Shown one piece after another: positions 13,619 through 22,606 of a stretch of DNA of 64,000 bases. The position numbers were made by a program, and so were the translations under genes. Source of the stretch: UBA8401 sp041665525. GTDB taxonomy: Bacteria > Bacteroidota > Ignavibacteria > UBA10030 > UBA8401. Every line of letters starts with the position of its first letter. The stretch's first letter is position 1. The stretch lies in the NCBI GenBank assembly GCA_041665525.1, contig JBAYIS010000002.1, positions 124,001-188,000 on the forward strand, read 5' to 3'. The notes under the pieces are model-generated. The model was not told the origin of the DNA and made no database searches. It saw only the letters and a list, made by a program, of their open reading frames with translations.

Positions 13619-15904
13619 TTATTGCTGGATTACTGCTACTTTCGCCGTGGCAACCTGATCTCCTGCCCTGTTATGAGCAACGATGATGTAGATCCCGCTT
13701 GCCACCAATCTTCCTTCACCGTCGCGACAGTCCCAAAATGCACGTCCACCCCCCTGGGAGGGGAACTGCCGGATCACGGAACCATTCAGACCGAGCACTT
13801 TGATTGTTGTTTCATCCACCAGTCCTCGTATCTCCACCGATGAATGGTTGGGAAGATAAACCGGATTTGGTGAAAGGTCAATTGTCGTAAAACTATTTTT
13901 TGACGTCACCGCTGCAATCTCCAGACTGGAAAGGCCTTTATCCGTACCGAAGTAGACGACGCCTTTTTTTCCGTCGATTGCGATAGAGAGAATATTGTTG
14001 TCCGCCAGCTGTCCGCCGGTATTCTCAACAGTATATTGATGCAGGGACTGCGTTCCATCCGGCGACAAGACGAAAACGCCTCGCGAAGTCCCTATCCATT
14101 TATTGTTCAGCGGATCCACCGCGATGCAATTAATGAAAAGGTCACGAACGGACAGATCAAACACTTTAGTAATCCGTTGAGCGGGATTCAATGGTTCATT
14201 GATTATGGTAATTCCGACCCCGGTTCCCATCCAGATATTCCCTTCACGGTCGACAACGATATCTTGAATGCGCTGGTTCGTTACTCCGTCGCTTTCCGTC
14301 AGAGTACCCCAATCACCAGGTACGCCTCCGATGGACCGTTCTTCATTGTAATACACAATTGTTTGCGATTCAGTCCTGCTGATTAACGCATTGGTGAACC
14401 ATTTTGTGTTGTTCTGATCGATGACAACTCCGAACATAAATGCGTAATCTGCGGAAAACGGCGAACCAGGATAACTTTCCCATGTCGAATCCGGCCTCAT
14501 TTTCCACAACACTTTATTGCGGTCCGCGGAATAGACGCCGGCCAACCAGACATTGCCTGAACGATCCATTGCGACTCTGGAGGGGACTGTATACGACGGT
14601 GGACCACCCGGCGTACGAACAACTCCCACCAAACCGGGATCACTGTAATCAAAACGCCGTACCGGAACGCCGTCGGAATTCACAACAATAACGCCCTCGC
14701 CCCACGTGCTGATCCACTTCGAATTATTCGGGCCTAATGCAATCGCATAACAATCATAATTCAGCAACAGCGGTGTATTGGAGGGTGTATAATTCGTCCA
14801 TTTGCTTCCGTCGAAACGGTAAAATCCCGAACCTGCAGCATGCCCACCCGAAGCAGACCATAGTTCACCTTTCTCGTCGACGATGATTTGAAAGAACGTG
14901 TTAGAGTATGGGCCGTTGGGATAATAGGTTTGCCACTGCGAATGTTCGTCCATTGCGCCTATACCATCGAAAGGAAAACCGGCGAAGATCCTGCCTCCGG
15001 TTGTTACTGCGCCAGACGTGGCAGTTGTGGGTAATGATGAAGCAACAGTCGAGACTATGTTAGCCGTATTCAGAGAACGAACACTCGTGCCTTCGATGAA
15101 CAGAAGAGAAGTATCGAGTGTTGCGATAATGGTGACGCCGGAGATCAATCCGCCGGTTACGCTCCAGGTATTGTTCAGATACTTCAGCATCCCGTTTGCG
15201 GAGGATGCATACAGGGTATCATTAAATTCTGATAAATTATTTGCGGTGGTAACAGCTGGCAACGCCACGGTCCAGGAAGCAGGATCCGCAAGATTCACAG
15301 CACCGGCATTTGACGAAATGATACCGGCACTTGTCGTTAGAAAGACCCTGTTGTGATAGACGCGTACTGCCGTTACGTTCGGCAGGGAGACTGTAAGACC
15401 GAAACTTGTGAACGTATCAACAAATTCGAATTTGGAGATGGAAAAGACTGTAACACCGAATGCTGTGGCAATATACAGCAGGTCACCGTGTTGATAGAAC
15501 CGGTTAATAGTCTTGTGAATGTTTAGCGAGTTGGAAATGTCGGAGATATATCGCCACTGTTTCGTCTGCGGATCATACAGATCGATGTTTCCAGTCTGAT
15601 GGCCGATCCATAAACGGTGGGAGGCATCAATAGTGATTGCCGTGACGTCGTTTGTTGAGAGGCCGTCGGAGTTGACGAATTTTTGGTAAGTAGAGTCTGC
15701 AGGATCAAAGCGGAACACTCCGCCGGAAGTGGCGGCCCAAATCGTTTCTCCGTCCGCCGCGATGGAACGGATCCGTTTCATATCGGTATAATTCTTCCAC
15801 CCGCCCACGCCGGCCACACTATTCTGCGGAATGACACAGCAGTAAAAACCCATCACTATAACGAACAACCAACGACTCTTCATGAACTCGATTCCAGCAC
15901 GCAT
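13619..15904 (-). CDS. PorZ-like two-propeller secretion protein with a type IX-style C-terminal domain
   Basis: A 761-residue exported protein. After a signal peptide (hydrophobic 12-28) come repeated propeller blades of the 'two-component regulator propeller' type: IWAATSGGVFRFD, LWIGHQTGNIDLYDP, LWSASGG, KWISTWGEGV, VWLAGVY, IWMGTGVGI, KWIGTSRGV, VYFGTDKGLSSLE. The C-terminal 90 residues (DLSPNPVYLPNH... GIYIIVAHN...) form a sorting-type beta domain. The layout, two propellers then a C-terminal domain, matches PorZ, the surface accessory of the type IX sortase. No other por genes are here. A GAGGAG 8 nt upstream supports the ATG at 15904. A generic T9SS propeller cargo protein is the alternative. 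Confidence 0.7.
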   Translation of the reverse strand: MRAGIEFMKSRWLFVIVMGFYCCVIPQNSVAGVGGWKNYTDMKRIRSIAADGETIWAATSGGVFRFDPADSTYQKFVNSDGLSTNDVTAITIDASHRLWIGHQTGNIDLYDPQTKQWRYISDISNSLNIHKTINRFYQHGDLLYIATAFGVTVFSISKFEFVDTFTSFGLTVSLPNVTAVRVYHNRVFLTTSAGIISSNAGAVNLADPASWTVALPAVTTANNLSEFNDTLYASSANGMLKYLNNTWSVTGGLISGVTIIATLDTSLLFIEGTSVRSLNTANIVSTVASSLPTTATSGAVTTGGRIFAGFPFDGIGAMDEHSQWQTYYPNGPYSNTFFQIIVDEKGELWSASGGHAAGSGFYRFDGSKWTNYTPSNTPLLLNYDCYAIALGPNNSKWISTWGEGVIVVNSDGVPVRRFDYSDPGLVGVVRTPGGPPSYTVPSRVAMDRSGNVWLAGVYSADRNKVLWKMRPDSTWESYPGSPFSADYAFMFGVVIDQNNTKWFTNALISRTESQTIVYYNEERSIGGVPGDWGTLTESDGVTNQRIQDIVVDREGNIWMGTGVGITIINEPLNPAQRITKVFDLSVRDLFINCIAVDPLNNKWIGTSRGVFVLSPDGTQSLHQYTVENTGGQLADNNILSIAIDGKKGVVYFGTDKGLSSLEIAAVTSKNSFTTIDLSPNPVYLPNHSSVEIRGLVDETTIKVLGLNGSVIRQFPSQGGGRAFWDCRDGEGRLVASGIYIIVAHNRAGDQVATAKVAVIQQ

Positions 15905-15974
15905 ACGAAAGTCTCCTCAACAGTGAAAAATAAGTGAACACTGTAGCAAAGAGTCTTTCGCGCTTTCCTTTTGT

Positions 15975-16457
15975 TTATTGTGAAATAATTTTCCCGAACA
16001 GATTCGCCATCTCTATTGCACCGAGTGCCGTATCATATCCTTTGTTGCCGACACTCCCTCCCGCTCGTTCCATAGCCTGTTCAAATGTATTTGTCGTAAG
16101 CACGCCGAACAGAACCGGTATTCCCCGTTCATAGGACACATGACCGATCCCCCGCGCACATTCTTGACAGATATAATCAAAATGCGGCGTTTCACCGCGA
16201 ATCACTGCGCCAAGGCAGAGAACTGCATCATATTTTTTTTGCTGAGTGATGAGAGAAGCCACTTGCGGCAGCTCGAATGCCCCAGGGCAGCGAAATACAT
16301 CCACCGTGGATGCTCCATTCTTCCGGAAACACTGCAACGCACCATCGAGAAGTTTCTGCGTCACGGTTTGGTTGAATGTGCTGACAATGATCGCAAATGT
16401 TTTATTCTGTGCGCTGACGCCCCCTTCGATCACTCTTGGAATTACTTCGGTAGCCAT
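15975..16457 (-). CDS. ribH: 6,7-dimethyl-8-ribityllumazine synthase
   Basis: A 160-residue lumazine synthase that joins 3,4-dihydroxy-2-butanone-4-phosphate with the ribitylaminouracil precursor of riboflavin. Visible motifs are VSTFNQ (25-30), PGAFELP (58-64), the GAVIRGETPHFDY loop with catalytic H92, and the C-terminal VGNKGYDTALGAIEM. The other rib genes are absent. It follows the PHP gene by 21 bp in the same direction. Confidence 0.96.
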   Translation of the reverse strand: MATEVIPRVIEGGVSAQNKTFAIIVSTFNQTVTQKLLDGALQCFRKNGASTVDVFRCPGAFELPQVASLITQQKKYDAVLCLGAVIRGETPHFDYICQECARGIGHVSYERGIPVLFGVLTTNTFEQAMERAGGSVGNKGYDTALGAIEMANLFGKIISQ

Positions 16458-16478
16458 GTTCTGCGGATGCTATACCTT

Positions 16479-17321
16479 CTATTTGTTGGATGAGTTGTTG
16501 GAGAACAACCGGTGCTTCATCATGTTCACCCGGTCCTCTTCAATATAGAAATTCCCCAGCACCTCTTCATCATTTTTCTTGCCGCCGTGGAAATCCGACC
16601 CGCCGCTTTCCAGCAGGAAATATTCGTTAACCACACCGCGGTAGTACGCCGTGTGGCTTGGCTGATGAGAGGGATGGATCACTTCGATTCCGTCTAAACC
16701 GGACTTAATGGTATGATGAAGCAGTTCTTCCGTGGTGTAGCGTCCAGGATGCGCCAGAAAGGAAAGGCCTCCGGATGACGAGATGAGTTTAATCGCATCT
16801 GTAATAGTTAATTGGAACTTCTTTTCGTACGCCGGTCCGCCGTTCCCGATGAATTTTTCAAATGCCTGATGATATGAATCGATATAGCCACCATCCACCA
16901 TTGCCGATGCGATATGCGGACGGCCGACAGCACCTTTTCCCGCGCGCACCATCACCGATTCGAACTTCAACGGCACATTGATGCTGTTCAGTTTTGCTAC
17001 AATCCGTTCGGCGCGTTTTACCCGTTCCATCCGGAAAAATTCGAGATATTCCAGCAAACGGGGATTGGTGTAGTCCACAAAATAGCCGAGAATGTGCACA
17101 TCTTTTTCTTCAACGAGGGCGCTCAATTCAACTCCGGGAATCACTTCAACGCCGAATTCCTTTCCGTATTCAATCGCATCCGGAAACGCCTCGACGCTAT
17201 CATGGTCCGTAATGCTTATTACCGACAGACCGTGCTGCTTGCACTTCTTGATCAATTCGTACGGAGACAACATCCCGTCCGAAAACGTTGTGTGCATATG
17301 CATGTCTGCTTTTATTGTCAT
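16479..17321 (-). CDS. PHP-domain phosphoesterase (RNase AM/TrpH-like)
   Basis: A 280-residue single PHP domain. Metal ligands are visible as HMHTTFSDG (H8, H10, D15), TDHD (D39, H40, D41), GVELS (E65), VHILGY (H76), a LAHPGRY motif and the C-terminal GSDFHGG. Relatives are 3',5'-nucleotide bisphosphate phosphatases and 5'-3' exonucleases acting on short RNA (E. coli YciV/RNase AM). The exact substrate cannot be read from the sequence. It lies 28 bp downstream of the Crp/Fnr gene and may be cotranscribed with it. Confidence 0.85.
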   Translation of the reverse strand: MTIKADMHMHTTFSDGMLSPYELIKKCKQHGLSVISITDHDSVEAFPDAIEYGKEFGVEVIPGVELSALVEEKDVHILGYFVDYTNPRLLEYLEFFRMERVKRAERIVAKLNSINVPLKFESVMVRAGKGAVGRPHIASAMVDGGYIDSYHQAFEKFIGNGGPAYEKKFQLTITDAIKLISSSGGLSFLAHPGRYTTEELLHHTIKSGLDGIEVIHPSHQPSHTAYYRGVVNEYFLLESGGSDFHGGKKNDEEVLGNFYIEEDRVNMMKHRLFSNNSSNK

Positions 17322-17349
17322 ACTGGATGAAATGGGGAGGCGTAAAAGA

Positions 17350-18033
17350 TCAGGAATGAAGTGATTTGAAGTTCTCGTAATCGTTGATGATCAATTTGCT
17401 CCCCTGCAACTGAACATATCCCTTTTTTATGAATTTATGAATCATGCGGGAGATAGTTTCTCGGGATGTTCCGGCCATGTTTGCCAAATCCTGCTGCAGC
17501 GGAAGTTCATCGATCTCCACTTTCCCTTTGCGAAATACACCGACATCATCCGCCAGTTGAAGCACAACATTCGCCACTCGGCCCGCGGCATCCTTCAGAG
17601 ACAGGCTCTTGATCTGTGCATCGGCTTTTCGCAATCGTCCGGTCAGTTCCCGCAAAAGTCCGATCGCCACCGAAGGATAATCAGTCATCGATTTGAGGAA
17701 ATCACCGCGATGAATCATAAACAGTTCAGACTTTGACGTAGCTACAACACTGGCGGAGCGCGTAGATCCGTCCAGAATTGCCATTTCACCAAAAAAATCG
17801 CTCTCTCCCAGAATCGACAGGATCACTTCCCTGCCGTCATCGTCCATGCGGACGATTTTGACCTTGCCCGATATAATGACAAAAAGGGCCGCACCGGTCT
17901 CTTCTTCCAGAAGTATGATGCTTCCCTTTTTATATTTCTTTCGGACGCCGAGTGCCGCAATATGCTCCAGGTCCTTGTCGCTGAGTTCAGTGAAAATAGG
18001 AACATTTCGCAGTACTTCTACTTCTTCCATCAT
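17350..18033 (-). CDS. Crp/Fnr-family transcriptional regulator
   Basis: A 227-residue regulator: an N-terminal cyclic-nucleotide-binding-fold domain (GSIILLEEETGAALFVIISGKVKI, FFGEMAILDGSTRSASVVA) and a C-terminal winged helix (LPLQQDLANMAGTSRETISRMI). There are no Fnr-type cysteines; the phosphate cassette resembles CAP proteins, so the effector could be a cyclic nucleotide. I start at the double ATG at 18033/18030. The longer frame to 18111 would begin inside the -35 box of a strong promoter, so it cannot be right if that promoter is real. Confidence 0.88.
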   Translation of the reverse strand: MMEEVEVLRNVPIFTELSDKDLEHIAALGVRKKYKKGSIILLEEETGAALFVIISGKVKIVRMDDDGREVILSILGESDFFGEMAILDGSTRSASVVATSKSELFMIHRGDFLKSMTDYPSVAIGLLRELTGRLRKADAQIKSLSLKDAAGRVANVVLQLADDVGVFRKGKVEIDELPLQQDLANMAGTSRETISRMIHKFIKKGYVQLQGSKLIINDYENFKSLHS

Positions 18034-18082
18034 TGGAGTCACCGTCAAGTAATTGTTGTAGTTAACGCGGCTGAATAGCGTC

Positions 18083-18111
18083 AATATAGAGCGTGTTGTG
18101 ATGAAAGTCAA
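18083..18111 (-). promoter_or_regulatory. Sigma-70-type promoter of the Crp/Fnr gene
   Basis: Minus strand TTGACT (complement of 18106-18111), 17-bp spacer, TATATT (complement of 18083-18088). Predicted start near 18076, giving a leader of about 43 nt to the ATG at 18033. Confidence 0.75.
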
Positions 18112-18132
18112 GTTAAGGGCGGAGACTAAGAA

Positions 18133-19314
18133 TCACCGAAAACAGGTGATAGTTTTATTCTCTGCAGCAATAATGAGGAAATTTCTCCAGACAAGAGGTG
18201 TTGTCTTCATGCGGCTGTCCATATGTTGTTTCCATAGTACGCTGCCGTCGGTCGGCGATAGCGCATAGATATATTCATCGAGCGCTGCAACGAAAATTGC
18301 GGTCGGGGTAATGACAGGAGTGGTGTTCACCGCACTTTTCGCTTGAAATTTCCATTGCAGTGTACCGTCCGACACTTTGTAGGTAGAAACAGTTCCATCC
18401 AGGGAAGACACATAGACGATTCCATTATTGACGGAAGGAGTTGACATGATCTTGTCCCCGACGGGGATCTTCAAATAAAGTGACCCTGTTGCTGCATCTA
18501 TAATGTAAAGATTTGAGTCCCGCGAACCGACGAACAGTTTTCCATCCGAAATTGTCAAACCAGCGAAGACGGCATTACCGGTGGAGAATTTCCACAGTTC
18601 TGTTCCTGTATATTGGTCAAATGCGAACACTATCCCATCGGAATTCGCACAATAAACGGCATTGTCCTCAGCACAGGGTGATGAACGGATAGGTGATCTG
18701 GTATCAACCGACCAGCGCACAGTGCCCAATGCTGGTTGGAAGCAATAAAATTTGCCGTCCAGTCCTCCCGCAAATAGTCCGTTATCGGTGACCAACGGAG
18801 ACGAAGCAACTCCACCGATATCCGCGCTCCATTGCACCTCTCCATTGTCCGTATTTATTGCGGTCAGATTTTCATCGGTAGATTCCGTTCCGAAATAGAG
18901 GAATCGCTCGAAAAACACCGGTGAAGAAGATATGGGGGAAAAACTCTTGATGTATTTTATCCTTTTGCCAGACTTGATATCCACCGCGTGTAATTCCCCC
19001 TGCAGTGTACCCATGAACAACACATCTCCGATGACGATTGGCGATCCGTTGCCGAAACCGGCAGAGGCTTCATACTCCCATGCTGTCTGCAGAGGAAATG
19101 CGAAAATGGAAGAATCACTGTACTGCCGTGCGGGTGTTTTTCCTGCCATCGGCACATCGTACGGTGAATGGTCCAACTCCGTCTGCAATTTCAGCGACGA
19201 ACCGCATCCGATAATGAGGATGGAAAGGAAACCGGTGAATCCTTTGAGGAAAGCGGAAACAGTCCTATGCACTTTCAATGATTGCCGAAACTGAAATTGT
19301 TGCGCTTGCTGCAT
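18133..19314 (-). CDS. PQQ-propeller lipoprotein (BamB-like)
   Basis: A 393-residue protein with a signal sequence ending in a lipobox (LIIGCGSS, Cys 37), so probably an outer-membrane lipoprotein. The rest is a PQQ/quinoprotein-like propeller with repeated blade ends: VLFMGTLQGELHAVD, FLYFGTESTDENLTAIN, LFAGGLDGKFYCF, VYCANSDGIVFAFD, LFVGSRDSNLYIID, VYVSSLDGTVSTYK, IFVAALDEYIYAL. BamB has this fold and assists beta-barrel insertion, but other PQQ-like proteins do too. Its ATG overlaps the stop of the upstream barrel-protein gene (TAATG at 19312-19316), implying co-translation; the frame extends four codons farther, which I reject. Confidence 0.8.
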   Translation of the reverse strand: MQQAQQFQFRQSLKVHRTVSAFLKGFTGFLSILIIGCGSSLKLQTELDHSPYDVPMAGKTPARQYSDSSIFAFPLQTAWEYEASAGFGNGSPIVIGDVLFMGTLQGELHAVDIKSGKRIKYIKSFSPISSSPVFFERFLYFGTESTDENLTAINTDNGEVQWSADIGGVASSPLVTDNGLFAGGLDGKFYCFQPALGTVRWSVDTRSPIRSSPCAEDNAVYCANSDGIVFAFDQYTGTELWKFSTGNAVFAGLTISDGKLFVGSRDSNLYIIDAATGSLYLKIPVGDKIMSTPSVNNGIVYVSSLDGTVSTYKVSDGTLQWKFQAKSAVNTTPVITPTAIFVAALDEYIYALSPTDGSVLWKQHMDSRMKTTPLVWRNFLIIAAENKTITCFR

Positions 19315-22133
19315 TAGAAATCCCATCCGAAAAAGAATTGATAAAATAATCCTGTCTGCAGCTCATTGAAATCATCCAATATCCGTTTTCCTACATCATA
19401 GCGCAGGACCAGGAATCCTCCAATATTCCACCGCAAGCCAGTACCGATGCTGCCGATGGTTGAGTGATATGTCTTATCCCACGCAGACCCGGCATCGAAG
19501 AATGCAGCCGCACGGAAGGAACCAAGGCCAAAATTCGCAAACGGGAATTTTACCGCAAGCTGATCGATAAATGGAAAGCGGAGTTCATGGCTCATCAGCC
19601 ACAATTTTTTTCCCCGGATGGACCATCGCGGCCAGCCGCGCAAATCCCAACTGCCTCCCATGAAAAATCTCCGCGCCTCCTCCCCTTCGTTCATCATCAC
19701 CGTGAACCGCGACGCCAGGGACGTTCTATCGCTCATCCTGTTATACATCCTGTAATCAGCGATGGCGGTATAATATCCCACATTCCCGTATTGCACATCC
19801 TGAGTATACGCCATCGTCGTCAGAAAACGGGAACCATCGATCGGCCCCGTTTGCATCCACAGGGAATTGTCATGTACAAATGTGACTGAATTGGAGAGGA
19901 TGAGTGCCTTCCGCGGACGCAGACTGATATAATTGTCCTTGTCCGAATTACTGAAACTGATGCCGGCTTCGATCCGCTCGAATTTGGAAAGCGGATAACT
20001 CAGAACGAAATAACTGCCGAAGCTCCGTTCGTAGTAGTACAAATCGGGATCAGTCAGATCGTACCGCCGTCCGGCAAAGTGGAAAATCCCAGACGCATAG
20101 TTCAATCTCTGTCCGAGTGAAACGCGCGTCACTGCAAGATTGAAGCTTTCAAGTAATTCATCCGATGACTGGGCATTATTATACAGCAGAAAATAATATT
20201 GATCGTTCCCCAGCAAATCGCTGATGGCAATCGCCGCACCGCCGGAAGTTCCGAAGACCGGATCCGTCGATACCTGGCTTTGTGCGATATCCAGAGAATA
20301 TTCCCCCTGATACTGTTCAAACTTCACCGCGGTATCGGCCTGAACGGATTTGGGCTGCCACGCAGTCACTGTTGCCGGCAGCGAGGATTGAACTTTCACG
20401 CTGGACGTATCGATGATTGCCGATGCACTGGGCAGGGAATAGATCCGAAAGCTATAATTTTCAAATGCAGAAAAAAGAATAGAATTGTCGTCCATCCATT
20501 GCGGATCGAACGCGGCGCCGGTAAAATGCGTCATCTTCGTCATAGATGAAACAGTCTGGCCGATCCGGGATGACGACAATGCCCATATATTCTGTGCACC
20601 ATCAATATTGGATGTGAAGGTCAAATATTTTCCGTCCGGCGAAAACGAGGGAGAATAAAAATTGTTGGCGCCGTATGTCACATGCGTTATGGATCTGGAT
20701 TCGGCATTAAGCTGAAAGAGATTGTATCCGGTCGTTCCATTGATAATCGAACGATCCGAGCTAAAAATGATGTACCGGCCATCCGGTGACCAGATGGGGT
20801 CGCGGTCATCGTATGGATCCTGTGTTAATCTGGAAAGTTTTTCCCGCGGAAGGTCGAATGTATATATATCCATTTTTCCCGATTTGTCGCTGGCGGCAAA
20901 AGTGATCACTTTGTCATCCGGCGACCAGTTGGGCGACGCATATACGACCAGTTCCGGAAATTGAAACGTTCTGATCAATTTCATCTTCTTCACATCATAC
21001 AGATGAAGTGCATCAGTTTCCCCTTTCTTGGTGACAAATGCCAACAAGCCATCTTTCGAGATATCCAGTTTGCTTTGGAAGACATGAAACGCCTCAAATT
21101 CATTGCTCCTCTCCCCTTCGATGACTAATTGCGGTTCGCGTTCTTCTTCCGTTGCTCCATCGAGGTTTGTTTTGTAGATGGAAGTATATCCGGTGTAATT
21201 TCCGATAAAATAAATCTCGCGGATCGAATCATTCCGGAAGAAGATCGGTTTGGTATTGAATCCCTTTTTTACCACTACCGTGGAGACACGGCTGGTAAAG
21301 TCGCTTGAGGCAAGAATGGGATAATACCGTTTTTTGAAGGCATAGATCCATTCCTCATCCAATTCCTTGTAATTCTTTCCGATTGTCGCTTTCATGATTT
21401 CATTGAACGATGTGCTGCGCCAAAAATTTTCCAACAGCAGCATCAGTTTCTCTTCACCGTACCGGTTTTCGATATACTTCAGAATGTACTGTCCCTGTTT
21501 GTACATCAGGAACGTGCCGTAAATTGATTCCATATTCTGCAGCGGAACAATATAATTATTCAGCACTGCATCGCGTATCAGCATTTCGGACTGATCATCT
21601 GCCTCCGTCGACCAAACCTCCGCGAGGCCTTCCGTGAACCAGAGCGGCGGCATCCGGTCCTGCGGCAACCGGTGATCTACCAATACCCTGGCAAGTTTGC
21701 TGTGCATAAATACGTGCACCAGTTCATGGCGGATCACGTGACGGAACCGGGAGAGCGATCCGTCCGCCGGAATGACCACCCGGCCTTTCAGGAACTCAAA
21801 AAATCCGCCGACACCTTCCGGAATGAATCCGCCGGTAGTATTGGTTTGCTGAAAATGAAGATGAGAAGAATAGAAAATGAGCGGCACCCGGCGCGAAAGA
21901 GAGTGATTAAATCTGCTCTCAAGCTGCTTGAACGACTCTTCTGCAAAGAATGCCCCCTGCTGCGCAAGCTCTTTCATTTCCGGATAATAATAGATATCGA
22001 AATGTTCAGTGTGGAGAATCTGCCAATCAAATTCCGTGTACTGAACTTTGTTGTGGCCGAAGTAATAAAATTGTGCGGAAAGGGGGATCGAAAACAGGAT
22101 GGAAAGGATAATATGAATTACCTGCCTGCGCAT
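19314..22133 (-). CDS. Outer-membrane protein with peptidase-MA-like, TolB-propeller and beta-barrel regions (paralogue 1)
   Basis: A 939-residue exported protein (signal peptide 1-20, ...LSA-QFYYFG). Three parts can be seen. First, residues about 35-270 contain HELVH (136-140) and WFTEGLAE (165-172), the zinc ligands of a gluzincin (peptidase MA family). Second, PD40/TolB propeller blades occupy about 300-580 (WSPDDKVITFAASDKSGKMDIY, WSPDGRYIIFSSDRS, FSPDGKYLTFTSN). Third, about 650-939 is rich in amphipathic strands and ends FFGWDF with a terminal Phe, like a Bam-inserted barrel. It is a paralogue of the gene at 53817-56921. Substrate and role are unknown. Confidence 0.8.
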   Translation of the reverse strand: MRRQVIHIILSILFSIPLSAQFYYFGHNKVQYTEFDWQILHTEHFDIYYYPEMKELAQQGAFFAEESFKQLESRFNHSLSRRVPLIFYSSHLHFQQTNTTGGFIPEGVGGFFEFLKGRVVIPADGSLSRFRHVIRHELVHVFMHSKLARVLVDHRLPQDRMPPLWFTEGLAEVWSTEADDQSEMLIRDAVLNNYIVPLQNMESIYGTFLMYKQGQYILKYIENRYGEEKLMLLLENFWRSTSFNEIMKATIGKNYKELDEEWIYAFKKRYYPILASSDFTSRVSTVVVKKGFNTKPIFFRNDSIREIYFIGNYTGYTSIYKTNLDGATEEEREPQLVIEGERSNEFEAFHVFQSKLDISKDGLLAFVTKKGETDALHLYDVKKMKLIRTFQFPELVVYASPNWSPDDKVITFAASDKSGKMDIYTFDLPREKLSRLTQDPYDDRDPIWSPDGRYIIFSSDRSIINGTTGYNLFQLNAESRSITHVTYGANNFYSPSFSPDGKYLTFTSNIDGAQNIWALSSSRIGQTVSSMTKMTHFTGAAFDPQWMDDNSILFSAFENYSFRIYSLPSASAIIDTSSVKVQSSLPATVTAWQPKSVQADTAVKFEQYQGEYSLDIAQSQVSTDPVFGTSGGAAIAISDLLGNDQYYFLLYNNAQSSDELLESFNLAVTRVSLGQRLNYASGIFHFAGRRYDLTDPDLYYYERSFGSYFVLSYPLSKFERIEAGISFSNSDKDNYISLRPRKALILSNSVTFVHDNSLWMQTGPIDGSRFLTTMAYTQDVQYGNVGYYTAIADYRMYNRMSDRTSLASRFTVMMNEGEEARRFFMGGSWDLRGWPRWSIRGKKLWLMSHELRFPFIDQLAVKFPFANFGLGSFRAAAFFDAGSAWDKTYHSTIGSIGTGLRWNIGGFLVLRYDVGKRILDDFNELQTGLFYQFFFGWDF

Positions 22134-22196
22134 ACGGGAAAACTACGTTTTGGCGGGGACAGTTGCAACATGACAATCTTCAATTAAATGTAGTAG

Positions 22197-22220
22197 AAAA
22201 AGCATGGAAAAATCCATGCT
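22197..22220 (-). terminator. Terminator-like hairpin upstream of the 939-residue protein gene
   Basis: AGCATGGA (22201-22208) and TCCATGCT (22213-22220) with a 4-nt loop; on the minus strand a TTTTC tail follows. It must end something transcribed from the right that is not otherwise annotated. Confidence 0.65.
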
Positions 22221-22547
22221 TAAACAAAGCAGTATAATGGACTATTCTTGATTACTACTTATCTAGACACCGACAACAATCAATGAAATAAATCATGCAA
22301 TAAAATCTTCAAATACTACCATTGAGGAACATACTATTTTGCGTTCACATATTTTCACATTCATTCTAGAAAGGCTGCTCCTTAACTCTACATATTGTCT
22401 TTCACAAAAGACTCTTCTTGACGAAACAAGGAGAGCGAACAGAATGTTTGTTCCGTGTCTCAAAGGAAATATTTTCGTCCAATGCAAAAGTGATTTACTG
22501 CTGCTGGTTAATGATTGACCAACAATCAGGAAATTTTAAAATTAAAG

Positions 22548-22577
22548 GGACGAATACACTGATTTTGTATTCGTCCC
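22548..22577. terminator. Bidirectional terminator after the phosphosugar isomerase gene
   Basis: Stem GGGACGAATAC (22548-22558) with GTATTCGTCCC (22567-22577), 8-nt loop. T-rich tails lie on both sides (TCTTTATTTTT on plus, TTTAATTTTAAAATTT on minus). Confidence 0.82.
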
Positions 22578-22606
22578 TCTTTATTTTTAACGCTACATCT
22601 ATTGAC

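Larger units (their letters stand above)
22134..22606. other. AT-rich 473-bp region without a confident gene
   Basis: It holds a bidirectional terminator at 22548-22577 and a second minus-strand terminator-like hairpin at 22201-22220. Between them is AT-rich sequence with a 64-codon minus frame (22293-22487) that resembles nothing I know and has no ribosome-binding site. A small RNA or a decayed gene that ends at the second hairpin is possible. Confidence 0.4.

Noticed and set aside
18034..18111. Longer Crp/Fnr start
   Set aside because: It would place the start codon inside the -35 box and the coding sequence across the -10 box of the best promoter in the window.
22293..22487. 64-codon minus-strand ORF in the AT-rich gap
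   Set aside because: No ribosome-binding site, no resemblance to a family I know, and composition unlike the neighbouring genes. Kept only as part of the unresolved region.
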